Positions 53,215-62,976 of a DNA stretch of 64,000 nt are shown one piece after another. Each line of letters starts with the position of its first letter. Position 1 is the stretch's first letter. The notes beneath the pieces were generated by a model that had not been told where the DNA came from, made no database searches, and saw nothing but the letters and a program-made list of their open reading frames with translations. Both the position numbers and the translations under genes were made by a program. Source of the DNA: Micromonospora arborensis (GTDB lineage: Bacteria > Actinomycetota > Actinomycetes > Mycobacteriales > Micromonosporaceae); contig NZ_PYBV01000005.1 of the NCBI RefSeq assembly GCF_003205615.1, positions 403,506-467,505 of the forward strand, given 5' to 3'.

Positions 53215-55434
53215 TTAGGGGACCGGCACCAGCTCCGGGGTCGAGGCCGGCGGGTCGGCCGGGGCGACCCTAGGGCGCTGGCGCAGGAAACGCGGCGCCC
53301 ACCAGTTGGCGTCACCGAGCAGGGTCATCAACGCCGGCAGCACCACTCCCCGGATGATCGTGGCGTCCAGCAGGATCGCCGCCGCCAGGCCGATGCCGAG
53401 CTGCTTCATGTCGATCGTGCTCAACGTGGCGAAGATCGAGAAGACGCCGACCATCACGATCGCCGCGCTGGTCACCACCCCGGCGGAGGAGGTGATCCCG
53501 TACGACACGGCGTCGCGGTTGGGCATGCCGGCCCGGACCCCCTCGCGGATCCGACTGACCACGAACACGTGGTAGTCCATCGAGAGGCCGAAGAGCACCA
53601 CGAAGAGGAACAACGGCAGCCAGGACACGATCGCGCCCATCGACGTGAAGCCAAGCAGCCCTTCGGCCCATTCGCCCTGGAAGACCAGCACCAGCAGCCC
53701 GTACGCGGCACTGGCGGAGAGCAGGTTCAACGCGATCGAGCTCGCCGCCACCACCACCGACCGGAAGGTGAACACCATGACCAGGAAGGTCAGCACCAGC
53801 ACGAAACCCATCACCAGCGGCAACTTGTTCCGGACGTGCTTGGCGTAGTCCGCACTGTCGGCCACGCTGCCGCCGACCGCGTACTCGATGCCCGGGATGC
53901 CCCGCAGCTCGGCCGGGACCAGGTCGCCGCGCAGCTTCTCCAGCGACCGCACCGACCGGTCGTCCCGACTGGAGTACGGGGTGGCGACGTCCAGCACCGA
54001 CACTCGCCGGTCGGCCGACACCTCGATCTTCGGGCCGTCCGCCTCGGCCGGGGCGAACAGCGGGTCCCCGGTGGCCCGGGTGGACAGGTCGGTGAGGGCG
54101 GCGCGAACCCGGTCGGCCTGCTCGGCCGGTGCCCGGACGGCCACCACGTGGTTGGTGCCGGTGCTCGGGAACGCGGCGGTGAGCCGGTCGTACGCCTGCA
54201 TCGCCGGCGTGGTGCGCGGCAGGTCCTCCATGCCGGGGAACTTCAGCTTCATGCCGAGCGCCGGCGCGGCCAACGCGAGCAGCAGACCCACCGAGATGAC
54301 AAGCGTCACGACCGGGGCGCGCAGCGCCGGCCGGAGCACCGCCGGCCAGAGCCGGGGTGCGCGTGGTTCGCCGTGCCGGCCCGTACGCGGCGCGGTCAGC
54401 CGCCAGAGCAGCGGCACCCGGGGGCGGTCGACCCAGCGGCCGAGCCGGGCCAGCAGAGCGGGCAGCACGGTCAGTGAGCCGGTCACCGCGACGGCGACCA
54501 CCAGGATCGAGCCGATGGCCAGGGACGAGAAGACCACGTCGCCGGCGAGCAGCAGCCCGGCCATCGCGATGATCACCGCGAAACCGGAAACCACCACGGC
54601 GTGCCCGGAGGTTTCGGCGGCGATCTCCACCGCGTCCAGGCCGGAGCGGCCCTTGGCCCGTTCCTCCCGCTCCCGACGGATGTAGAACAGCGAGTAGTCG
54701 ACCCCGACCGCCATGCCGATCAGCAGGATCACGGGTGACGTCGTGTCGGTGGCCGGCACCAGGTGCGAGGCGAGCGTGGACAGGCCCATCGCGGCGGCGA
54801 CCGAGGAGAGCGCCAGCAGCACCGGGACGCTGGCCGCGATCAACGCGCCGAACGCGATGATCAGGATGGCCAGGGTGACCGGCAGGCTGAGCAGTTCGGC
54901 GCGCTTGAAGTCCTTGCCCAGGGTGTCGTCGAGGGCCTGGCCGATCGACGGCCCGCCGACCTGTTCGACGCGGAGCTGCGGGTGTGCGGCCTGCAGGGCG
55001 GCGGTGGCGTCGCGCAGCGGCTGCACCCGGTCCGAGGCGGTCTCCGGGTCGCCGGACATGGTGATCGGCAGCAGCAGCGCCGAGCCGTCCCGGGCGGTGA
55101 CCGGCTGACCCACCGCGGCGACACCGGTGACCGTGCGCAGCCGGGCCGCCGCGTCGTCGGCCGCCGCCTTCGCTGCCGTCTGATCGAGCGCACCGCCCCG
55201 CGAGGTGATGAGGACGTTGTCCACGGCCGGGTCGTCGAAGTCGGCGGCGTCCACGATGAGGCTGGCCCGCCCGGCCTCGCCGATCGCCTGGTCGGCGCTG
55301 GTGGCCTCGTTGAGGCCGGCGGCGTTGCCGCCGATGAAGCACACCGCCACGAACACGACCCACAGTGCGATCGCCCGCCACGGGTGTTCGGCGCTCCACC
55401 GCGCCAACCGCACCGTCACCGGTCTGCTGCCCAT
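53215..55434 (-). CDS. MMPL-family RND transporter
   Basis: The 739-residue protein has twelve expected membrane helices in the RND arrangement, two large extracytoplasmic loops (about 40-170 and 400-540) and MMPL motifs (GMAVGVDYSLFYIRREREER, LFGLSMDYHVFVVSRIREG, with the key Asp-Tyr pairs). MMPL proteins export lipids or siderophores. ATG 55434 follows GGGGGA. The last ~45 residues are cytoplasmic. No operon partner is present. Confidence 0.92.
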   Translation of the reverse strand: MGSRPVTVRLARWSAEHPWRAIALWVVFVAVCFIGGNAAGLNEATSADQAIGEAGRASLIVDAADFDDPAVDNVLITSRGGALDQTAAKAAADDAAARLRTVTGVAAVGQPVTARDGSALLLPITMSGDPETASDRVQPLRDATAALQAAHPQLRVEQVGGPSIGQALDDTLGKDFKRAELLSLPVTLAILIIAFGALIAASVPVLLALSSVAAAMGLSTLASHLVPATDTTSPVILLIGMAVGVDYSLFYIRREREERAKGRSGLDAVEIAAETSGHAVVVSGFAVIIAMAGLLLAGDVVFSSLAIGSILVVAVAVTGSLTVLPALLARLGRWVDRPRVPLLWRLTAPRTGRHGEPRAPRLWPAVLRPALRAPVVTLVISVGLLLALAAPALGMKLKFPGMEDLPRTTPAMQAYDRLTAAFPSTGTNHVVAVRAPAEQADRVRAALTDLSTRATGDPLFAPAEADGPKIEVSADRRVSVLDVATPYSSRDDRSVRSLEKLRGDLVPAELRGIPGIEYAVGGSVADSADYAKHVRNKLPLVMGFVLVLTFLVMVFTFRSVVVAASSIALNLLSASAAYGLLVLVFQGEWAEGLLGFTSMGAIVSWLPLFLFVVLFGLSMDYHVFVVSRIREGVRAGMPNRDAVSYGITSSAGVVTSAAIVMVGVFSIFATLSTIDMKQLGIGLAAAILLDATIIRGVVLPALMTLLGDANWWAPRFLRQRPRVAPADPPASTPELVPVP

Positions 55435-55635
55435 CTCGGGTCCCCCTGTCACGTCAGCCCCATGTCAACGGTGCTGACGTTAGGTACGTGACGAGGCGGT
55501 CACATCGGGGAACGGCCCTGGCCCGCCCCGGAACCCGTACACCATGGCGGCGGGTCGATCCGGCGGGCGGCGACCCGCGCTTCGGACAGTTCCCGGGGGC
55601 CAGCCCGGAGCGTCCGGACACGACCCGCCGGGACC

Positions 55636-55657
55636 GACCCGGAGCCTGCTCCGGGTC
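55636..55657 (-). terminator. Hairpin at the mutM stop
   Basis: GACCCGGAGC and GCTCCGGGTC form a 10-bp perfect stem with a 2-nt loop. Its edge touches the mutM stop codon at 55656-55658, so it would end the leftward smc-distal repair operon. Confidence 0.55.
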
Positions 55658-56513
55658 ATCCCCGAAGGGAGCCCCGAGGCCGTGGCTGACAGCGCGGGCA
55701 GCTGTACGAGGACCGGTTCATGAACGCCTCCCGGCGGATCGGTGCCCCGCACCGCCGGCACGGTTCGCCCTCGCGGCCGTAGGCGTTCAGCTCCCGGTCG
55801 AAGTAGCCGCTCTCCCCGTTGACGTTGACGTAGAGGGCGTCGAAGCTGGTCCCACCCACTTTGATCGCCTCGGCGAGCACGTCGCGGACGTGACCGAGCA
55901 GGCGCTGCGCGGCCGGGCCGGTCAGCGCGTCGGTGGGTCGGCCTCCGTGCAGCCCGGCCCGCCAGAGCGCCTCGTCGGCGTAGATGTTGCCCACCCCGGA
56001 GATCAGGGTCTGGTCGAGCAGCGCCCGCTTCACCTCGGTGTGCCGGCGGCGCAACGCGGCGACGAACTCCGCGTCGGAGAACTCCGGGTCCATCGGGTCG
56101 CGGGCGATGTGCGCGATCTCGTCGGGCAGATCGGCGCCACCCTCGCTCACCGCGAGCCCGCCGAACGTGCGCTGGTCGACGAAGCGCAGCTCCGGCCCGT
56201 CGTCGGCGAACCGGAACCGGACCCGCAGGTGCGTCTCGTCCGCGGTGCCGAGTGGCTGGAGCAGCAGCTGACCGGACATACCCAGGTGCCCGATGATCGC
56301 GTCGCCGCTGTCCAGCGGCAGCCAGAGGTACTTGCCGCGACGGCGGGCGTCCAGCACGGTCCGGCCAGCGAGTACGTCGGCGAAGTGCACGCCGCCCGGG
56401 ACGTGCCGGCGAACGGCGCGCGGGTGACGGACCTCCACCGAGGCGATCCGGCGGCCGATGACCCAGCGGGCCAGCCCCTGCCGGACGGTCTCCACCTCGG
56501 GCAGCTCAGGCAC
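55656..56513 (-). CDS. mutM: Formamidopyrimidine-DNA glycosylase
   Basis: Fpg removes 8-oxoguanine and cuts the abasic site. The 285-residue protein has the catalytic N-terminal [13 protein letters not shown], Lys in [10 protein letters not shown], the H2TH region ([20 protein letters not shown]) and a C-terminal zinc finger ([20 protein letters not shown]). GTG 56513 overlaps the rnc end by 8 nt. Confidence 0.96.
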   Translation of the reverse strand: MPELPEVETVRQGLARWVIGRRIASVEVRHPRAVRRHVPGGVHFADVLAGRTVLDARRRGKYLWLPLDSGDAIIGHLGMSGQLLLQPLGTADETHLRVRFRFADDGPELRFVDQRTFGGLAVSEGGADLPDEIAHIARDPMDPEFSDAEFVAALRRRHTEVKRALLDQTLISGVGNIYADEALWRAGLHGGRPTDALTGPAAQRLLGHVRDVLAEAIKVGGTSFDALYVNVNGESGYFDRELNAYGREGEPCRRCGAPIRREAFMNRSSYSCPRCQPRPRGSLRG

Positions 56514-57429
56514 GCCCCAACCCCGTCTCGTGGCCGTCGGCACCCCCGGCCGGCAGGGCCTGCGCCAGATGGTCGGCCTGCTCGGCCTGGGCCGACCGCT
56601 CGGCGCGCTCCAGCGGCCCGAACGGCTCGTCCCGGTCGGCTGCGTCGTCCGGGTCGACCGGCTGGTCCTTCCGGTCGTCGCCGGTCCGCCCGTCCTGACC
56701 GTCGTCGCCGGCCTGGCCGTTCTGCTCGGCGAGCGTTCGCCAGGCAGCCTCGGCCGCCCGCTGCTCGGCTTCCTTCTTGCTGCGCCCATCGGCACCGCCG
56801 TACCGGTTGCCGGCCACCACCACCCAGGCGGTGAACGTCTTGAGGTGATCCGGGCCGGTGCCCTCGATCCGGTATTCCGGGACGCCGAGACCGAGCGCCG
56901 CCGTCAGCTCCTGCAGGCTGGTCTTCCAGTCCAGTGCGGCGCCCCGGCCAGCTGACTCGGCCATCAGCGGGTCGAAGAGCCGGTGGATGACGATCCCCGC
57001 GGTGTCCAACCCGTACTGCAGGTAGATAGCGCCGAGCAGCGCCTCGAGCGTGTCGGCGAGGATGCTCGCCTTGTCCCGGCCACCGGTGGTCTCCTCGCCC
57101 TTGCCGAGCAGCAGGTACGCGCCGAGGCCGTCCGGGCCCAGGCCACGGGCCACGTCGGCGAGCGCCCGCATGTTGACCACGCTGGCGCGCAGCTTGGCCA
57201 ACTGCCCCTCGGGCAGGTCGGGGTGGTTGTGGAAGAGCGCGGTGGTGATCACCACGCCCAGTACCGAGTCGCCGAGGAACTCCAGCCGCTCGTTGGTCGG
57301 CAGCCCGCCGTTCTCGTACGCGTACGAGCGGTGGGTCAGCGCGCGCTGCAGCAGCTCGGGTTCCAGGCTCACGCCGAACGCGGCTTCCAGGTGACCGACG
57401 GACGCCCGCCGCCGCTTGTCGTTGCTCAT
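56506..57429 (-). CDS. rnc: Ribonuclease III with acidic C-terminal tail
   Basis: RNase III processes rRNA and other duplex RNA. The 307-residue protein has the catalytic signature [13 protein letters not shown], the second acidic site ([14 protein letters not shown]), a dsRNA-binding domain (about 160-230, [14 protein letters not shown]) and a ~70-residue acidic, Gln-rich tail ([15 protein letters not shown]). ATG 57429 overlaps the plsX stop by 4 nt. Confidence 0.96.
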   Translation of the reverse strand: MSNDKRRRASVGHLEAAFGVSLEPELLQRALTHRSYAYENGGLPTNERLEFLGDSVLGVVITTALFHNHPDLPEGQLAKLRASVVNMRALADVARGLGPDGLGAYLLLGKGEETTGGRDKASILADTLEALLGAIYLQYGLDTAGIVIHRLFDPLMAESAGRGAALDWKTSLQELTAALGLGVPEYRIEGTGPDHLKTFTAWVVVAGNRYGGADGRSKKEAEQRAAEAAWRTLAEQNGQAGDDGQDGRTGDDRKDQPVDPDDAADRDEPFGPLERAERSAQAEQADHLAQALPAGGADGHETGLGRA

Positions 57430-58508
57430 GATGTGCGTACCTCGGTGTCGGTGGAGCGGTCGGTGCGGTTCGTCGCGGCGTCGAGCAACGCCGAGACCAG
57501 ATCGATGGCGCGCCGCCGCCACAGGTGGGCCGCGAGGGCTATGCCGGAGGCGACGTCGTCGGCACGAGCGGAACCATGGCAGACGACCACCGTCCCCGCG
57601 ACGCCCAGCAGGGCGGCCGCCCTGGGCGCACCGCCCTCGGCAGGGGGGCCGCCGGCCATCGCGTACGCGCCCTCGATGGCCTTGAGCAGCACGTTACCGG
57701 TGAAGCCGTCGGTGACGACCACATCGACGCGCGCGCCGAGGGTCACGTCGTACCCCTCGACCAGCCCGACGTAGCGCGCCCCACCGGGCAGCGGCTCGAC
57801 GGCGAGCAACGGGTCGGTGGCCCGCCGGACCCGGTCGCCCTTGCCTGCCTCGGTGCCGACCGAGAGCAGTCCGACGCGCGGCGCGGCGATCGAGTGCGCC
57901 ACCGCGGCGTAGGCGGCGCCGAGCACGGCGTGGCGGGCGAGGGTGGCCGGGCGGGGCTCCAGCGAGCCGCCGACGTCGAGGAGCACGACCGGCCCCGCCA
58001 CGGCGGGCAGGGTGGCGACGAGCGCAGGTTGGCGGATCTCCGGCCAGCGGCCGAGGCCGAGCACGGCTGCGGTCACGGTGGCGCCGGTAGCGCCGGCGGA
58101 GACCAGGGCGTCAGCGGTCCCGTCGTGGACGGCGGTGACCGCAGCCCGGACGGTGCTCTGTGCGCGGGCGGCCATGGGATGGTCGGCCATGCCGACGGCA
58201 ACGCGGACGGGCCGCACCGTGATCCGGGCGCGTTGCGCCGGATCGAGGGCAGCAATCAACTCGTCGGCGACCTCGGCCGGGCCGACGAGGAGCAGGTGCA
58301 GGTCAGGGTCGGCGCGCATGGCCCGCAGAGCGCCGTCAACCACGACGGCGGGAGCGTCGTCCCCGCCGAGGAGGTCAACGGCGATCCGCGCGGTGCCCGG
58401 CTCCACCGGAACGCCGACCGGAGTGGGCCGGCCGGTGTCGGAGGGAGCCGGGGCACCGGGCGAATGCCAGGATGCGCGCGCCGCCCGACCTGAGGTCGGG
58501 GGCGTCAC
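57426..58508 (-). CDS. plsX: Phosphate acyltransferase PlsX
   Basis: PlsX converts acyl-ACP to acyl-phosphate for phospholipid synthesis. The 360-residue protein has the PlsX pattern: [62 protein letters not shown] and [14 protein letters not shown]. The first ~38 residues (Pro/Ala-rich) precede the fold, so a start further in is possible. GTG 58508 lies 12 bp after the rpmF stop. Confidence 0.93.
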   Translation of the reverse strand: MTPPTSGRAARASWHSPGAPAPSDTGRPTPVGVPVEPGTARIAVDLLGGDDAPAVVVDGALRAMRADPDLHLLLVGPAEVADELIAALDPAQRARITVRPVRVAVGMADHPMAARAQSTVRAAVTAVHDGTADALVSAGATGATVTAAVLGLGRWPEIRQPALVATLPAVAGPVVLLDVGGSLEPRPATLARHAVLGAAYAAVAHSIAAPRVGLLSVGTEAGKGDRVRRATDPLLAVEPLPGGARYVGLVEGYDVTLGARVDVVVTDGFTGNVLLKAIEGAYAMAGGPPAEGGAPRAAALLGVAGTVVVCHGSARADDVASGIALAAHLWRRRAIDLVSALLDAATNRTDRSTDTEVRTS

Positions 58509-58520
58509 TCGGCGTCCAGG

Positions 58521-58694
58521 TCAGACCTCGAGAACCTGGCGGCCGTTGTAGGTGCCGCAGACGGAGCAGGCAGCGTGCGGCAGCTTCGGGGACTTGCACT
58601 GCGGGCACGCGACGGTCGCGACCACGGTCGCCTTCCAGTTCGCCCGGCGGGACCGGGTGTTGCTGCGCGACATCTTGCGCTTCGGGACGGCCAC
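58521..58694 (-). CDS. rpmF: 50S ribosomal protein L32
   Basis: The 57-residue L32 reads [20 protein letters not shown] at the start. Its zinc-ribbon cysteines are kept ([18 protein letters not shown]), so this is the C+ zinc-binding form. GTG 58694 lies 5 bp after the DUF177 stop. The DUF177-rpmF-plsX order is the standard one. Confidence 0.96.
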   Translation of the reverse strand: MAVPKRKMSRSNTRSRRANWKATVVATVACPQCKSPKLPHAACSVCGTYNGRQVLEV

Positions 58695-58699
58695 GGTTC

Positions 58700-59263
58700 T
58701 TACTCCTCTGTAACGGTCAGTTGCGACAGGCCCGCCCAACGCGGGTCGATCTGCTGGTGACTGTGGTCGGCCGGCAGATCATCCCAGTGCGCCCCGCATT
58801 CGGGGCACAACCCTGGGCAGTCCTCCCGGCAGAGCGGGTTGGTCGGCAGCGTGAGCACCAACGCGTCCCGCAGCGCCGGCTCCAGGTCGATCAGATCGCC
58901 CTGCATCCGGCCCACCTCGTCCTCGTCGGTCGTGGCATCCGTGGTGCTGTCCTCATACGCGTACAGCTCCTGGATCGTCACGCCCATCGAGTCGTTGATC
59001 TCGCGCAGGCAACGGCCGCACTCGCCCCGGACGGGACCGGTGATGGTCCCGGAGACGAGCACGCCCTCGGACACCGACTGCAACCTCAGATCGAGGTCGA
59101 GGTCCGCGCCCTCCGGCACGCCGATCAACTCCACACCGAGGTCCGCCGGTGCCGGCACGACCCGCTGGACCTCACGCAACGCGCCAGGTCGGCGCGGCAG
59201 GTCCCTCGTGTCGAGGACCAGCGGCGACCTGGGGTTGAGTGTCGATGGCGAGTGCTTGGGCAT
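58700..59263 (-). CDS. DUF177 (YceD-like) protein
   Basis: The 187-residue protein has the DUF177 pattern, with CGRCLREI and the C-terminal [15 protein letters not shown] cysteine motif. It belongs to the family coupled to rpmF and implicated in 23S rRNA or ribosome assembly. ATG 59263. The 110-bp gap upstream may hold the promoter of DUF177-rpmF-plsX-rnc-mutM. Confidence 0.92.
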   Translation of the reverse strand: MPKHSPSTLNPRSPLVLDTRDLPRRPGALREVQRVVPAPADLGVELIGVPEGADLDLDLRLQSVSEGVLVSGTITGPVRGECGRCLREINDSMGVTIQELYAYEDSTTDATTDEDEVGRMQGDLIDLEPALRDALVLTLPTNPLCREDCPGLCPECGAHWDDLPADHSHQQIDPRWAGLSQLTVTEE

Positions 59264-59373
59264 AGTTAGACTCCGGCCGGTGAGAGGCCGACAAAAAAGG
59301 TTACCTGGACGACCGCCGGACCGTCGAACCGGGGGCGACGCCCGCCTGAGAATGTCGGCTGGTGAGGTGCCGC

Positions 59374-59871
59374 TCAGAAGGGTAGCGGGCGTTCCGCCTC
59401 ATCCCCACCGAAGGTACCGATCTCCCGCAGCGCGTGCATCTTGTCGCGGCCACGCTCTATCGAGGCCAGCGCCCGGGTGAGGAACTGCTCGAAGTTGGCC
59501 AGCGCGGTGTCGACGTAGTCGTCGACCTCCTCCCGCAGGCGCTGCGCCTCGGCCCGGGCCTCGGCGATGATCCGGGCACCCTCGTGCTCGGCCGACACGG
59601 TGATCTCGTTCACCGAGACCAGGCGGGCGTGTTCTGCCTCACCCTCGCTGATGATCCGGTCCGCCTCGCGCTTGCCGGCGTCCATGATCTTGTCGCGCTC
59701 ATCGAGGAGCGCGGCGGCACGACGCAGGTCGGCGGGGAGGTCGGCGCGCATCTCGTCGAGGGCAGCGATCATCTCACCCCGGTCGACCATGCAGTTGTTG
59801 CGCGACATCGGGACGGAGCGGGCCTGCTCCACCATGGCGATCAGTTCGTCGATGCGATCGAGCGGGTCCAC
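59374..59871 (-). CDS. sepIVA: DivIVA-like septation factor (SepIVA type)
   Basis: The 165-residue protein is helical and acidic, with a coiled-coil region (SEGEAEHARLVSVNEITVSA, IIAEARAEAQRLREEVDDYV). It aligns in position with mycobacterial Rv2927c (SepIVA), next to DUF177, where an essential septation factor is encoded. GTG 59871 has GTGAGG upstream. It likely acts in polar growth or septum placement. Symbol by synteny and coiled-coil layout, not by proven function here. Confidence 0.75.
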   Translation of the reverse strand: MDPLDRIDELIAMVEQARSVPMSRNNCMVDRGEMIAALDEMRADLPADLRRAAALLDERDKIMDAGKREADRIISEGEAEHARLVSVNEITVSAEHEGARIIAEARAEAQRLREEVDDYVDTALANFEQFLTRALASIERGRDKMHALREIGTFGGDEAERPLPF

Positions 59872-60102
59872 CGGTACCTCACTCCTGTCGTTCCTCGGCC
59901 GACCTCCATGATGCGGGCTACGGCCGTTCCCCGCGCCACCAATCATGTCGTGCGAGCCCCACACAAGCCCCATCCGCCCCAACCCGGCGCGTCGCGACAT
60001 CGTCACCCCGCGCCGACCTTGCACTACCTGTTACGGCAATCCGCCGCAAAAGGGGCAACGGCGCGACCGAAAGTGCAAGATCGCGGGAAGCGGATGAGTC
60101 GG
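59872..60102. other. Gap with the second 68-bp repeat copy
   Basis: No gene is seen. The interval holds the 68-bp inverted-repeat element (60015-60082) and probably the sepIVA promoter. Confidence 0.6.
60015..60082. repeat. 68-bp inverted-repeat element, copy 2
   Basis: GACCTTGCACT at the left pairs with AGTGCAAGATC at the right (10 of 11 bases). The last 19 bases match the reverse complement of the element at 53099-53166, and both are exactly 68 bp long. The centre is diverged and GC-rich. Confidence 0.7.
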
Positions 60103-60585
60103 TCAGGGGCGGGGGCCGAGGCGGGCTTGCAGGGCCTCGCGGACCGGGTCGGGCACGTGGGCGGAGATGTCGCCGCCCCACTTGGCCACGTCCTTGACCA
60201 GACTCGAGGAGAGGAACGAGTAGAGCGGGTTGGTCGGCATGAAGAGCGTCTCGACGCCGGCCAGCCCGATGTTCATCTGGGCCATCTGCAACTCGTAGTC
60301 GAAGTCGCTGACCGCCCGCAGACCCTTGATCAGCACACTCGCCTGCTGGGCCCGGCAGAAGTCCACCAGCAGCCCGCGGAACGACTCGACCCGCACGTTC
60401 CCGTACGAGGAGGTCACCTCGCGGAGCATGTCGATCCGCTCCTCGACGGTGAACAGGCCACTCTTCGACTGGTTCACCAGCACACCGACGATCACCTCGT
60501 CGAAGAGCCGGCTGGCTCGCCCGATGATGTCGAGGTGTCCGTTGGTGACCGGATCGAACGAACCGGGGCACACCGCACGTCTCAT
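60103..60585 (-). CDS. coaD: Phosphopantetheine adenylyltransferase
   Basis: CoaD makes dephospho-CoA. The 160-residue protein has the nucleotidyltransferase motif [33 protein letters not shown] (with KG before it) and [23 protein letters not shown] 60585 overlaps the rsmD stop by 4 nt (ATGA), so coaD is coupled to rsmD. Confidence 0.96.
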   Translation of the reverse strand: MRRAVCPGSFDPVTNGHLDIIGRASRLFDEVIVGVLVNQSKSGLFTVEERIDMLREVTSSYGNVRVESFRGLLVDFCRAQQASVLIKGLRAVSDFDYELQMAQMNIGLAGVETLFMPTNPLYSFLSSSLVKDVAKWGGDISAHVPDPVREALQARLGPRP

Positions 60586-61145
60586 GATCGGCGACCGTAC
60601 CAAAGGGTGGTCTCGCCGTACCGGCGACTGCGCTCGGCGGTGATCCCGTCCACCCAGTCGAACTGCCTGGTGCGACGGGACCGCTCCACCACCACCAGCG
60701 CGTCGGGCGCGAGCCAGCCGCCGTCGACAAGCGCGGTCAGCACGGCGGTGATCTCCTCGGCCGGCACCGCGTACGGCGGATCGGCGAAGACCACGTCGTA
60801 GGTCTCGCCACCGGGGCCAGCGGCGAGCACCGTCGCCACCTTGCCGGTGACCAGGCGGGCCGCCGTTCCTGCGCGCAGGGTCGCCACGTTCTCCCGGATC
60901 ACCCGGGCCGCCCGCGGGTCGGACTCGACCAGCAGCACGTGCCGGGCCCCCCGGGAGAGCGCCTCCAGCCCGACCGCGCCGGAACCGGCGTACAGGTCGG
61001 CGAAGCGGGCACCGTCGAGGTCGACCTCGGCCTGGACGGCACTGAACAGCGCCTCCCGCACTCGGTCGGACGTGGGTCGGGTGCCGGCGCCGGGAGGCGC
61101 GGCGATTCGCCGGCCGCCGAGCGTCCCGGCCACGATCCGGGTCAC
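60582..61145 (-). CDS. rsmD: 16S rRNA (guanine(966)-N(2))-methyltransferase
   Basis: The 187-residue Rossmann methyltransferase has [14 protein letters not shown], the SAM motif [19 protein letters not shown] and the catalytic DPPYAVP. RsmD methylates G966 of 16S rRNA. GTG 61145 has AGGAGGAAA at an ideal distance. Confidence 0.95.
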   Translation of the reverse strand: MTRIVAGTLGGRRIAAPPGAGTRPTSDRVREALFSAVQAEVDLDGARFADLYAGSGAVGLEALSRGARHVLLVESDPRAARVIRENVATLRAGTAARLVTGKVATVLAAGPGGETYDVVFADPPYAVPAEEITAVLTALVDGGWLAPDALVVVERSRRTRQFDWVDGITAERSRRYGETTLWYGRRS

Positions 61146-61692
61146 CGTTTCCTCCTGCTCATGCCCGCGACGCTACGCGAGCCAGCGCAGACCGCGACCG
61201 ACACCGCCCGTATCACCAGTCACCAGCCGACCAGGTCCGAGCCGAGCCGCTCAGCCACGGCGTCGACACCGAACGGCACCGGAGGCGGGTGCACTGGTGA
61301 GCGTTATGACTCAGAGGTATAAATATGCCGCTGAGTCATAACGCTTGTCGGGATGTCCGCCCGGCGGGCCGGACGACAGACGTCCGCACTTCGCACCGGC
61401 ACTTGAGGACGATCCGGGTCCATTGCGGAGCCCCTCGCGACCGTCGCCGCCGATCCTCAGTGATCAGACGGGCACCACCAGTTCATCAAAGATCACGAAT
61501 TGATTACATTGCCCAATGGCAATGATATGAACTCCCTTCATTCGTGGCCCGCCAGTACAGTCACCCCCTGTCCCCGCTTCGCGCGGGAACACCCCCGTGT
61601 TGCGCGACGTCCCGGTGAGCAGACGATCCGTCCGGTCGCCAGGCCTCCCGACCTCCCGCACACGATCCGTACCCCCTCATCAGGAGCAGGCG
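61146..61692. other. Long intergenic gap with hairpin repeat and AT-rich patch
   Basis: No gene is credible. The gap holds the second 52-bp hairpin copy (61297-61348) and an AT-rich patch (61480-61545). The patch contains a dyad ATTGCC-CAAT-GGCAAT (61508-61523), close to a possible promoter (TTGATT at 61500, TGATAT at 61523) for the LPXTG gene. Confidence 0.5.
61297..61348. repeat. 52-bp hairpin repeat, copy 2
   Basis: AGCGTTATGACTCAG and CTGAGTCATAACGCT form a 15-bp perfect stem around AGGTATAAATATGCCG. It is 44 of 52 bases identical to 33894-33945, and base changes in the stem are mostly paired, as expected if the fold matters. Confidence 0.75.
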
Positions 61693-62874
61693 TTGAACCT
61701 CCCCAAGTCTCCGCTGCGGCGCATCGCGGCCATCGCCGCGGGCGCGCTGATCGGCCTCACCGGTGTTGGCGTCATGGCGTCCCCCGCCAGCGCCCACTAC
61801 AGCGAGCCGAGCGGCAAAGCGGTCTGCGACACCACCACCGGCGAGTGGGTGGTGACCTGGACCGTGCAGAGCAAGGCCCACTACTCGTCCAAGTTCTTCG
61901 GGCTGAAGACTGTCCGGCTCACCCCCGCTGGCACCACCGTGACCAACATCGAGGTGTCGGAACGCGGGAAGTACCCGTACGACGTCAACACCCCGATCAC
62001 GGGCGAGCAGCGGGTCCCCGGCTCGGCGACCCAGGCCACCCTCGCGGTGCAGGCCAAGTGGGACGACCGCTACTCCGAGGACAAGCCCACCAAGGGCAAG
62101 GTGACGTTCGGCGGCACCTGCACCAAGGACACCCCGCCGGCCAGCCCGACGCCGACGCCGACGGCCAGCCCGACCCCCACCCCGAGCCCCACCGTGACCC
62201 CGCCGGCTGCGGTCACCGTCCCCACCGCCAGCTTCGCCTCCGACTGCGAGGGTGCCGTCACGGTGACGCTGGCTAACGGTGCCGACGCCACGACCGACGC
62301 CAAGCTCACCGTCAAGGCGACGGGCTTCTCGGAGACCTACACCGTCAAGCCGGGTGCCAGCAAGAGTGACATCGTCGTTCCGGCCAAGGCCGGCGCGATC
62401 ACCGTCAGCGAGGGCGACAAGGTCGTCGGCACGCCCTACACCTGGGCGACCCCGGAGGACTGCGTCAAGCCGGGTGAGCCCCAGGCCGGCTTCGAGTCCA
62501 CCTGCGACAAGCTCGTCTTCGGCTTCGCCAACCCGGAGGACGGCAAGGCCTTCGAGGTGACCCTGACCCCGAACAAGGGCGAGGCGCAGAAGCGGACCGT
62601 CGAGCCCGGCAAGACCGTGATCGTCGAGTTCCCGGCGTCCGAGGGTCTGACCGTGACGCCGGCGGCCGAGGGCCTCGACGACACCAGCCCGATCGCCTGG
62701 GAGAAGCCGGCCGACTGCAACGCCGGCCAGGGTGGCGGCGACAAGGACGAGCCGGCGCTGCCGCTGACCGGTGCCGCGACCGGCGGGATCATCGCTGGCG
62801 CCGTGGTGCTGCTCGCCGCTGGTGCGGGCCTGTTCGTGATGGCGCGTCGTCGTCGGGTGCGCTTCACCGCCTGA
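61693..62874 (+). CDS. LPXTG-anchored surface protein
   Basis: The 393-residue protein has a signal peptide (LRRIAAIAAGALIGLTGVGV, cleavage after ASPASA), an Ig-like first domain (about 37-155), a Pro/Thr linker (PASPTPTPTASPTPTPSP) and two beta-rich repeats, each opening with SxCxxxxxVxxxNxxDG-like segments (ASDCEGAVTVTLANGAD; ESTCDKLVFGFANPEDGK). The sorting signal LPLTG, a membrane helix and RRRRVRF complete it. A sortase would link it to the cell wall. TTG 61693 has CAGGAG upstream. Confidence 0.85.
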   Translation: MNLPKSPLRRIAAIAAGALIGLTGVGVMASPASAHYSEPSGKAVCDTTTGEWVVTWTVQSKAHYSSKFFGLKTVRLTPAGTTVTNIEVSERGKYPYDVNTPITGEQRVPGSATQATLAVQAKWDDRYSEDKPTKGKVTFGGTCTKDTPPASPTPTPTASPTPTPSPTVTPPAAVTVPTASFASDCEGAVTVTLANGADATTDAKLTVKATGFSETYTVKPGASKSDIVVPAKAGAITVSEGDKVVGTPYTWATPEDCVKPGEPQAGFESTCDKLVFGFANPEDGKAFEVTLTPNKGEAQKRTVEPGKTVIVEFPASEGLTVTPAAEGLDDTSPIAWEKPADCNAGQGGGDKDEPALPLTGAATGGIIAGAVVLLAAGAGLFVMARRRRVRFTA

Positions 62875-62894
62875 GACAACCCGCTCTGAAAGCT

Positions 62895-62928
62895 GAGGGC
62901 GCGTCGACCATCTGGTCGACGCGCCCTC
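62895..62928. terminator. Perfect 15-bp hairpin between convergent genes
   Basis: GAGGGCGCGTCGACC and GGTCGACGCGCCCTC pair perfectly around ATCT. It starts 20 bp after the LPXTG stop and 49 bp from the recG stop, so it can serve both. Confidence 0.85.
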
Positions 62929-62976
62929 GGTGTATTCCGCTGACCAGTTGATGAGAAGCAGGCCAGGCGGGGACCG

